64,000 nt of DNA, taken from the NCBI GenBank assembly GCA_947471745.1, contig CANJKZ010000176.1, positions 36,001 to 100,000 on the forward strand. The letters run 5' to 3'. The notes below the pieces were generated by a model that did not search any database, had not been told where the DNA came from, and saw only the letters and a list, made by a program, of their open reading frames with translations. Numbering within the stretch: the first letter of the stretch is position 1; every line of letters starts with the position of its first letter. The position numbers were made by a program, and so were the translations under genes. The stretch is from Closterium sp. Naga37s-1 (taxonomy: Eukaryota > Streptophyta > Zygnematophyceae > Desmidiales > Closteriaceae). Positions 1 through 9,802 of the stretch are shown one piece after another.

Positions 1-3000
1 CGCGCCGTACCGCAACCTGACGGCGTCGTTCCTGAGCATCCTGAAGCAGGTCGCCGAGGGCCGTCTGCCCAAGTCCTTCGACTACCACCGCGTGCCCGCG
101 CCCTTCATCCAGGTTGGCACCCCAACTCCCTACCCCCATGGGCCATCTCAACGGTCATCAACTTCTACTGTTGCTCCAGCTTCCCCCAGTCCCCTCCGTG
201 CATGCATCGAGCGACAGCTATTGCACCTCCGGTCCTTGGACGAGTGCAACTGCTGGAAGGCAACGCCTTTGTGTGTCCCCACTCTGACCTCATCAGTCCC
301 TTCTCGCCTTCACCGCACCCCGTGGTCCCCCCGGCGTCACGCAGATAAAGCTGCTGAAGCTGCTGGCGCTGCTGGGCGCCAACAACCAGGCGGCCAGCGA
401 GCCCATGTACCCCGTCATCGCTGACGTCATCAGGCGCATCAGCGAGTCGCAGCCCAAGGCGGGGACGACGGGTCGGCGGGACGACTCGCAGGTGACAGCT
501 GGCAACGCGATCCTGTACGAGGCGATCCGCACGGTGGCTGCAATTCACCCGAGCGAGCAGCTGCTGGCGTCGTGCGCCGCCATCACCTCCTCCTTCCTCA
601 AGGTGCCCCGCCTGCCTGCTCTCCCTCGCTCCTCCTCCCTCCCCATCCCAACCCCTTTCTCTTTCATCGCTCGTTCCCGCCCCGCGTACCTTCCCTCCTT
701 TCCCTTACCACACACCCCAATGCATCCTCATTTCGTGTGAAGCAGCAAGGGCAAGGTTGTAAGCGCTCTGCCATCTGACCTCTTCCCACCATTTCTGTGC
801 CCCACTCCTCCCACGTACTTCCCGTGCGCACCACCCCTGCCATCTTCGTCTCCCACGCTCCACCCCACGCCCTCCCCACTCTCTGTCACCCATGCAGAGC
901 AGCGTGCACAACCTGCGGTACATGGGCGTGGACTGCCTGGCGCAGATCGTGCGCATCAACCCCGACCTGGCCACGGAGCACCAGATCGCCGTCATTGACT
1001 GCCTTGAAGACCCTGACGACTCACTAAAGCGCAAAACACTTGATCTCCTTTACAAGATGACGGGCCCGGGGAACGTGGAGGTGATAGTGGAGCACGTGCT
1101 GCAGTACCTGCGCGGGCTGCGGTCGGGGGATGATGCGCACGCGCATGGGCGCGCTGACCTGGCGGCGAGGATTGTTGAGCTGGCGGAGAGATTTGCGCCG
1201 TCCAATGAGTGGTTCATTCAGGTGAGGGGGTTGTGGGGGATTGAGTGGGGAATGCGGTGGAGGATGGTGGGAGGCATGTAAGGGGTGGAGTGGGGGAGGT
1301 CGAGGCACATGCTACTACAGTCATTTCATCATCTCCTAATGTCTTCACACCATTCTGCACCATTCTCACTGTCTCTGTTGGTCCTCCTCCCTTTCCCCCC
1401 CTTCCTCTCCCCCCTCCACCTCCCGCGCCCTCCTTCACACCTTTCCGCGGGCAGACGATGAACAGTGTGTTTGAGGTGGCGGGGGACGTGGTGCGCCCCA
1501 AGGTGGCGCACGACCTCATGCGCCTCATTGCTGAGGGATCGGGCGGTGACAACGACGACGCCGACTCGCGCCTGCGCTCCTCCGCTGTGGGTGCCCATGC
1601 CGTCTCGCCCTTGCATCGCAACGCAAACACAGTAATTCCAACATGATTTCTTGTTTGTTTGGTGGTTTGTTCTGCATCTTGTAGGTGTGACGTGTCTTCC
1701 ACATGACCTACCTGTCTCCTCATCCACCATCCGATCCTTTCCGCCCTTTCGCCATCATCCCATGGCCACACACAGGTGCAATCATACGTGAAGCTGCTCA
1801 AGGAACCGAACCTGCCCACGCTGCTGCTCCAGGTGCCCGCTCTTCTGCCACTCCGTGCTTGCTCCTCGTTCTTGCCTTGCGTCTTTCCAGCACACACTCT
1901 TTTGCTCAGTCTTCTTTCATGTTCCCCTTCGTTCCCTGACTCACTGCTTGCACCCGGCAGGTCATATGCTGGGTGTTGGGGGAGTATGCCACGTCAGACG
2001 GCCACATGTCAGCGGATGAAGTTATGGCAAAGCTGTGTGACGTGGCAGAGGGCCATGACACCGACGACACTGTCCGGGTGCGTGATGTCATCCTTACTTC
2101 ATCAAACACGCTCTTTTACTCTCTAGTCACATCCCCTTTGCTTCCTCCCTCTCTGCTGCAGCATGGGATGTCGTATCTTTCACAATCAAGGTCTAAAGTG
2201 AACCGATTATGCGACACCGATATTGCTGCCCTCGCTTGAGATGCACACGCTACCGGCCCCCCTCTCACCGCCCCACTGCTTCTCCCAGGCGTACGTGCTA
2301 TCAGCCATGGCAAAGGTGGTGGCGTATGAGGCGGCGTGCGGGCGGCAGGCACGGCTGTCGGGGGAGGCGGGGGCGCTGGTGGAGGAGATGGTGGCGGCGC
2401 ACAGCACGGACGTGCAGCACCGCGCCTACCAGCTGCAGGCACTGCTCGCCCTTCGCCCCGACACCCTCGCTGCCGTGCTGCCCGTCGATGCTAGCTGTGA
2501 AGACATTGAGGTGTGATGTTAGGGGCGTTTAGGGGCTATGCAGTGCTAGTTGCTAAGCATGCATGTGCACAACAAGGGAATTTGATGCGTTTTTGTTCTG
2601 TTTTTTTTTTTTTTTTCCAGTTCCTGCATGCTCATCGTTTCCATCCATGCGTGACCCTGCCCCTCGCTTCTTTGTCTGTCTGTCCAGATCGACCCGGCGC
2701 TGCCCTTCCTGGACCAATATGTGGCGGACTCGCTGGCAGCGGGGGCGCGCCCCTACCTCTCGGAGTCGGACCGCCTCAACTTCTCCGTGGGTGCAGATGC
2801 CACCTCCCTCGCCTCCTCCCTGCACGACTCCTCTGCATCTGCTGCCGCGCGCCACTCAGACCGCACGCTGCGCTTTGAGGCATACGAGCAGCCCAAGCTG
2901 CCCGCCGCACCCCTCACTGCCTCACAGCGTGGCGGCACCGGTGGCGGTGCGTTCTCCTCCTCTGCTGCTGCCTATTCGTCCGCGAATCCTCCTCCTGCCC

Positions 3001-3983
3001 TCTCTGCTACTTCGTCTGGAGGGTTCCGGGAGTCGTCCGGTGGGGCCTATGGGGGAGGGGAGGCGAGCAGCGGCGGTGGGGGAGGTGCAGCAGATGGTGC
3101 TAGGCTGAACCTCTCAGGCGTGCAACGGAAGTGGGGCCGTCCTGCTGCGTCCCCTCCGTCTGCTGCTCCTTCTTCTTCCGCTCCTGCAGGACCTTCTGCT
3201 GACTCATTTTCTATCCGTGCTGACTCATCTGCTTCAGCAGCAGGAGCAGGGGTTGCAGCATCAGGCGCAACCGCAGGGAGAGGGGGGAGAGCGAGTGAGA
3301 GCAGTCAAGTGAGCGAGGAGAAGCAGAGGCTGGCAGCGAAGCTGTTTGGGGGCAAGGGAGCAGCAGGTGGGGGTGCAGCCGCTTCATCTGGCCTGGCAGG
3401 GACGAGGTCTGAGCCAAGAACGGTGGGGGCAGGAGGGCCGTGGGGCAAACGAGGGTCTGGAGGAGCAGCAGAGGGCGCTGCAGCAGATGGTGCTGCTTCC
3501 AGTGCTCCTGCACCCCCTCCTGCCCCTGCTGCCCCCGTGGCTGACCTGTTGCTGATGGATCTCAATGATGACCCGCCCCCAGCGAACATGGCATCCATGC
3601 TTGACAGCTCAGCAGCAGCCCCTGCCAGTACAGCTGGTACTGCTTCATTGGACCCTTTCAAGGCTCTGGAGGAGCTGACAGTGATGCCAGCTGGTGAACC
3701 GCTATTGGCTGAGATCAGCATGAGTGGCGGTTCGTCTGCCAGCATGAGCTCAACAGCCACTGCATCTCCTGCACCTGCACTCTCTGGTGCGGTTGGTGCT
3801 GCGGATAAGTCAGCGAACGGAGCAGCCATCGGTGGGGCGGTGGCCATTGGTGGGCGAACAGCAGTGGGTGCTGCAGCTGCAGCAGGTGCAACAGCCAAGG
3901 GCCGAGATGCTGCTGCTCGCAGAGTTGGAGTGGTCACTCCAGAGTCGGGCGCAAACCCTGAACTGTTCAAGGACCTGTTTTGA
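1..3983 (+). CDS. AP4E: AP-4 complex subunit epsilon, 5'-truncated by window edge
   Basis: Large subunit of the AP-4 adaptor, which sorts cargo at the trans-Golgi network. Exons read 2-112 (continuing a gene that starts outside), 345-602, 898-1221, 1455-1586, 1776-1832, 1961-2077, 2289-2510 and 2688-3983. All junctions are GT-AG and phase-consistent, giving 838 visible residues. The adaptin HEAT solenoid is recognised from blocks such as CLEDPDDSLKRKTLDLLYKM, NVEVIVEHVL, KVAHDLMRLIAEG, HSTDVQHRAYQLQALLAL and DASCEDIEV, which follow plant AP-4 epsilon in order. After about residue 470 the tail is low-complexity Ala/Gly/Ser. It carries short LLLMD (3546), DPF (3651) and C-terminal FKDLF (3966) motifs. 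A folded ear domain is not obvious. The N-terminal part is missing only because of the window edge. The family call is firm; gamma or alpha adaptins fit less well. Confidence 0.93.
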
Positions 3984-4420
3984 TCAAGAAACGCTAATGA
4001 AGGTTTCGAGAAGGTTTTCCCTTCGTATCGTTGTAGGCCCATGATTTAAGAGAACACTCGAGTAAAATAGGCTGGCTCGTGGGCCGTTGAGGCTGAATGT
4101 TCTTAAGCCATGTATCAAGTGACAACTCTTGCCGCTGGTTCTTGTATGAATTTAGCAGTAGCTGGTGGATGGTGTTGCAAAATCTCTCGTGAAAGCACAT
4201 TCAGTTGAGATTGATACAATCTTTCAGATTTGTTCCTCAAATGCACTCCTACCGGTACCGGTACGATATGTTTGCTCCATGCCTGGGAAATATGTCCCTG
4301 CCTGGGGAAGTTTTGCAACAAGTCATTGTAAGGCCATCGGTGAGAGAGCACACCTGTTTCCATGGCAATGGATACTATCTTGGTGAAAAGAGCATCAGAT
4401 TTACAAAAACCTGGATAAGA
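3984..4420. other. intergenic, AP-4 epsilon 3' flank
   Basis: Holds the presumed 3' UTR of the AP-4 epsilon gene and the terminator side of the tRNA-Pro gene. No open frame here has plant-like composition or a recognisable motif, and base composition is clearly less GC-rich than the coding DNA to the left. Nothing else is seen. Confidence 0.6.
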
Positions 4421-4492
4421 GGGGTGTTCCGAGAATTGAACTCGGGACCTCTCGCACCCTAAGCGAGAATCATGCCACTAGACCAAACACCC
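4421..4492 (-). tRNA. trnP-AGG: tRNA-Pro (anticodon AGG)
   Basis: Read on the minus strand this is a 72-nt cloverleaf. The acceptor stem GGGTGTT pairs perfectly with AACACCC. The D arm contains GGTCTAGTGGCATGA, the anticodon stem is CTCGC/GCGAG with loop TTAGGGT (anticodon AGG), and the T arm is CCGAG/CTCGG with loop TTCAATT. The last differs from the usual TTCGATT only at G57 to A. No intron. A run of five T on the minus strand at 4405-4409 is a suitable Pol III terminator. The acceptor changes relative to common plant tRNA-Pro are compensated on both sides of the stem, so the gene is probably functional. Confidence 0.95.
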
Positions 4493-5760
4493 ACGCATCT
4501 TAGGTCTTTGTGAATTTATCATTAAAAAAAAACGCGTGAATTTTACGTCAGAGCAGTTACAACTGGTTGCAAGAACTTCCAGTCACCTTAGGACGAGTGC
4601 TTAGTGTTGAAGGCGGTGAAACAGCAGGCCTTTCGTCAAGATTCTCCTTTGGTTGCTACGTGTGGTTAAGACGCAGTTGGTTATATTATACTCGCCTTAT
4701 CTCCCCTGCTGAACGATGTGATGGGCGAAGACATGCACGATCATGCGAAACATAACTTCATGATTGTCCGTTCTTGCATCTACGTACGTATAACTAATTT
4801 GACTACTAAATCAAGGAATTTGAAGACAACAAGACGGACTAGCAATGAAAGAGTTTCAGGATGTGGAGGAACAAGATGGATGGAGGGATGGGAGGGAAGA
4901 GAAATGGAGGGAGGGAAGGAGGAAAGAAGGAAGTGAAGGAGGTGAAATTGTCACCAAGGCGACCACGTCGCGGTGGAGGGTATGTGCTTCGAGATCCTCG
5001 CGTAACATGTGAGGAAGTCCAGCGTGGCTGCCCTGTCAGCGAAGTAGCTGCCTGCCTACCCTCAGATCAACGTTTACGAATGGTATCTGGGCGTTGGAAT
5101 CCAAGATGGATGGAAGGATTGTTATTGGTTGAAAACGAAGTCACTTTCACATGAATGGTTGTGCGCCTGTCCAGCATGCGTCTGGTGCTGACGAAACAGA
5201 TCTTCAACGTGAGGCTTCTCGATGTTCCACCAGCAGAAGTTTTCCAGTAATGGGCAGCCTGCAAACCGCCAGACCACTGATTCGTCAAAGAATACTTTTC
5301 TTCCTGACCATCCACGCCTAAACATGTCTCAAAAAACAATTTCTTCGTGTCGCAACACAACCCTCGATATTTTCCGCACACCACAATCCGTCATTCTCCC
5401 AACTTCGAGGAGTCCAACACTCAAGTGTGCTCTGCTGTGCTCCCTCTAACCCCTCCCCTCCACGCCCGTCTTCCATCACCATCTCATGGCGTCCCTCTAC
5501 TCTCCTGATCGTTTGGATCTGTTCCCAAGGGCCGTGGTGGACTAGCTTCAGTTCAGGCAATCATTTGGGAGGAATATCTTTCCCGAAAAAACACATCGCT
5601 GCTTCAGTGTTTGGTCCGATCGGCCTGACGAAACAGCAACTGCTCACTTAGGGTTGTTCCGTGGTACCTGTGTACGTCGAAGTTAGGATTTTAGGACCTT
5701 GGATGCTAGGAATGATGGGTGTTTGTTAGGTGCTATAGACTGACTGCACAGCCAAGTTCA
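4493..5760. other. intergenic, upstream of LESV
   Basis: About 1.27 kb without a supportable gene. It presumably contains the LESV promoter and 5' leader. A purine-rich GGAG/GGGA stretch lies around 4865-4930. Short open frames on both strands lack family motifs and do not match the codon bias of neighbouring exons. Confidence 0.6.
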
Positions 5761-8700
5761 ATGGCTGCACTTACTAACAATACTTCGTTGATAGACAAAA
5801 CGGTTGTAGGATCTAAGAAGCTCTCCAACCTTTCCCGATCAGCCAGCTCTCGAGATAGAGCTCAGCAAAGGTTTCGCCCCGATACGCTAGTGTCAATTAA
5901 TGGAGGCGATAAGCGTGGATTCAGATCCAGCAAAAGCCTCACAGTGAAGGCCAGCTTTTCTGGGTCTCGATCCTCGCAAAGGTAAGTGTGGGCCCCTGGT
6001 TTTTTGTCCGTTCGAGCCAGTGGTCATGCAATAGCTCTCATTGGTCCAGTTTCCCGTGACAACTAAGCGGGCATTCGCGCATGAATCGCAGGTGGCAGAA
6101 AGGCGGAGCGCAATCAGACAACGAACACTCGAAGCACTTCCTTCGCCAGTGCGCACCCAATCCCCGAGACGTCCCCCCACGTAGAGGTCTGTTCCAGAGC
6201 ACCTCGTAAAGTTCTCTGCTTACATCCACCTTCGGGATGCGTCGTTCGTTTCATGCACATTCGCGACTAGCACGTTTCTCAAAATGAACTGTTCCATGAT
6301 CTGCGTGCTTTGCAGCTGCGCCGCCTGCTGGCGGCTGGCGGGAAGACACTGGAATAGCCAGTGAAAAGGACTGGGGCATAGATCTGAAGAGCCAACCAGT
6401 GAACGAATGCGGCATAAACGAGGATGGCAGCACGTGGTACAGAGAGAGCGGAGAGGACATGGGGGACAATGGCTATCGGTGCCGATGGACCATCATGGGT
6501 GGACGACACCCCAACGGGGCGTCCGAGTGGAAGGAAACTGTAAGCTTGCATATCGCATCGCCTCTCTATTCAATCTAATCTCTTCCCGGGACACGTTGGC
6601 ACGTTTAAAACCTCTGCAGTGTCCCTTGTTGAAGCGCTGAGAACGTTTCGAGGTCGCATCCGTTTCTAAGACCTATTTCTCCATTTGTGCTCTCTCTATC
6701 TCCTTGATCGCCGTGGGACGGGATCGCGGCGGGGCGCAGTGGTGGGAGAAGAGCGACTGGACGGGGTACAAGGAGCTGGGCGCGGAGAAGTCGGGCAGAA
6801 ACGATCAAGGAGATAGCTGGTGGGAGACGTGGCAAGAAGTATACGTTGTGGATAACTGGAGGTAATTTGCCGCGCGCTCTGAGTGCACAGATACCTGTTT
6901 TGTTGCACATCCGACCCACCCACCCACCGTTGCCGTTTCGTTTTCGCTGTTTCGTCGTTGCCGTTCTCATTTGCTCTCTAGTCAATCATGTCAGCCTCTC
7001 GGCCCTCATTAGATCCTCCCTCGCTCTTCTCGCCCGTGTGCTCTCCCCTGATGATTTGGCGCCTCTGCAGCGGCATTCCGAGAATAGAAAGAAGCGCGCA
7101 TAAACAAGCCAAATCAAGACAAGAAAACGTCTGGAATGAAAAATGGTGAGTCGTGATCCTTTGGTAGTCTCCAAGGACGATGTCGTATCGAATCGTAAGA
7201 TTGCCCTGCCGTTTTACGCAAGAAGCGATGACAATTCCGCTTTTCCCCGCGTGCAGTGCGGATCACGTGCTGCACAGTGGGCTCATTCCCCTCGTCATCG
7301 TTTGCTGTGGCGCCCCCTCTGGTTGGCAGGTGGGAGAAGTACAACGGTAAGGGGTGGACGGAGAAGGGGTCGCACAAGTACGGCCGGTCCAACGACCAGT
7401 CGTGGTGGGAGAAGTGGGGCGAGCAGTACGACGGCCAGGGCATGGTGCTCAAATGGTGAGACCCTCCTGCTCTCGCGGTGAGAGCCTCGTGCCCGCCCAC
7501 TCACGAATGTTAGGAGTTCTTGCAAGTACACGAGTGCACAGAGCTCCTTCTGCGAATCCGCAGACTATGATCCTTGTTAACAAGCGTAGGGAGGCAACTG
7601 AACTGACACACAAGGAAACAAATACTAGATTGCATGAGCACCGCCATAAGCAGGTCGTCACACGCCTTTGGCTTATCCAGGGCTCCCCCTCTCGTCCACC
7701 CGCCGCTCTCTCTCCCTCCCTCCCTTGCTCCCACCCTCCCTTCCCCGCCTCCCTCTCTTTCGCTCCTTATCCTGGCCCGTTCCACGACCTATACACTCTC
7801 TCTCTCTCTCGCACCACGCTCACACCACTGGTACCGACCGCTTCTCACGTCCACACTATGCTTGGTGCTCTTGCACCGCTTCCTTGCACGCGTGGCACTT
7901 GCGTCCCGCGACTAGCATGCGTGTTGGCACGAGCATGACCACTTCCATCCACACACTCTGTGCCGTCGCGTGCATGCGCCTAACGACCGTGCTGTACCTC
8001 GCTGTGCTGCACTGCACCATGTGCAGGACGGACAAGTGGGCGGAGAAGGATGACGGCACCAAGTGGGGCGACAAGTGGGAGGAACGGTTCACATCGGGTG
8101 TGGGGCACAGACAAGGGGAGACCTGGCACGTGGAGAACTCAGGCTCCCGTAAGTGCATGCCCGCTTGCTCGGGGTCTTTAGCCGCTTAGTGCTCGTGTGG
8201 ACCTGCTGCCGATTGGCCCCCTTGCTCATTGCAATATATGTTGATTGTTTGACGATGCATCCTCAAGGACACAGTGCGAGCTCCTATTGATGATGGTGGG
8301 GATGATGTAATTGAGTTTTCACACAATGCAGCTCTCCAGAGAGCACACTTCCAGCTGTAGTCACATCCCCGCACGTAACTCACAAGTTCCCTTTCCCTTG
8401 TCACGGTGTTTTGTGTGGCTGTGCAGGCTGGTCAAGAACATGGGGCGAGGAGCACTTTGGGGATGGGTAAGATTGTGTGCATCTCATTCAGTTTAGTATG
8501 TGCACTACATGTGCTCATGCGCTCATGTGTCAGTGACATATTATGTTTATTCCCGTGTTCGAAACTCATGTGTTCCTCTCCCCAATGCGTGCCGCTGGCT
8601 GCAGGATGGTGCACAAGTATGGGAGGAGCACGAGCGGTGAACAGTGGGATGTGGTGGTGGCTGAGCCAACATACTATGAGTAAGCACGTCCTTCCATCAC

Positions 8701-9035
8701 CTCACATGCACCCGTGCATAGCACACCATCATGTGCACACGTGCAGATGTCTCATTGTGGATGTGTGATGCTGTGGAACTGGCTCCTCCTTGTCTGTGCT
8801 CTCATTGAGACCCTGTGCTTGGATGTGATGGGGTGTTGTTCATGGCAGGGGGAAGCCACACTACGGCTGGGATGAAGCTGTGGCCAACTCCTCACAACTG
8901 CTATCCATTGAGATCAGGGACCGCACAGAACCCAGTGCATTTGGAGACTACGGGCGATCACAAGGCATAAACCCAGCAGTTCAAGACGATTACCCTCACA
9001 ATGGCAGACCACCCATGTATGACAGTTCCTCGTGA
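5761..9035 (+). CDS. LESV: LIKE EARLY STARVATION protein (starch-granule Trp-rich protein)
   Basis: ESV1/LESV family proteins bind starch glucans in the plastid and organise amylopectin in the granule. Nine exons join in phase: 5761-5981, 6092-6180, 6316-6539, 6740-6861, 7330-7455, 8027-8148, 8427-8466, 8605-8679 and 8849-9035 (401 aa). The start ATG at 5761 opens a Ser/Arg-rich, acid-poor leader ending near LTVKASFSG, a good chloroplast transit peptide. The body is the family's tryptophan-rich repeat: WQKGG, EKDWG, EWKET, WWEKSDWTGYKELG, SWWETWQEV, WWEKWGEQYDGQG, WGDKWEERF, GETWHV, WSRTWGEEHFGDG, VHKYGRSTSGEQWD. The C-terminal HYGWDEAV...LLSIEIRDR block is more typical of LESV than ESV1. The small exon 2 encodes WQKGG; it is needed to keep phase and completes the family N-terminus. 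Confidence 0.9.
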
Positions 9036-9802
9036 AGGTTTAGGCGGCTTGCGAATACAGTATGGCTTATCAGGTATTCTCCATTGCTCGAGTTTACAGA
9101 ATGCAGTGGAGTCCAGGTTTAGTTCTCATCTTGAGCCAGAAATACACTGTCGTGGCGATTCTTGGAATTATTTCTATTATTGGAGCAAAACAGGTTAGGA
9201 ATCATCTGGCCTCCTTGTATACCAGCCACGGTGTAAGGACAGCGAATTATAATGTATACTGTACACTAGTTCTAGTGATCGAGCTGTACCGTCACGTTTA
9301 AACGGGGAACCCTCAATGCGATAACTGCGTGGTCTCAATGTTTCTCCCAGCCTTAGGGAGCATTCGACCTCTCCGTGTGAGCCTCAAGCTAACTCAACCC
9401 CACAGCAGCGTCGGGCTTGGTTGTGTGCAGAACAGAGGCCTTCCGTCGCTGCTGACAGCGATGTCCTCTTAATCGTAGGACTAAGCCATGTTCCGAGGCT
9501 GCCACGTGGGGACTGGCTGCAGATTAGCATCGGCCTCTGCTATGCTTGGAGCCGACCTTGGGGTTGCTACTGAGCAGAGCGGTCGCCCTACCAGCTGCAC
9601 ATAGGATATGTGGAACCGCTCTTATGCCGTTCAGTTGCCAAACGCAGATGCTAGTCATTGCCATATGAACTGAAATAAAGCTCTGGGTCTTGAACTTGGT
9701 TCTGCGACTGCGTTTTTCTCGCATGGAACTATTACCTGCTCGAATTATTCAAGCTCCAGGTTTCTCAGTCTGAGATCAATTTCGCATCGCAGGATTTATC
9801 TA
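9036..9802. other. intergenic between LESV and the proline-rich gene
   Basis: Contains the LESV 3' flank and the upstream region of the next gene. An AATAAA hexamer lies at 9673-9678 on the + strand, far from the LESV stop. No coding potential with recognisable motifs. Confidence 0.55.

Noticed and set aside
5067..5560. A minus-strand gene upstream of LESV
   Set aside because: Short frames without motif, weak codon bias, no splice partners that extend them.
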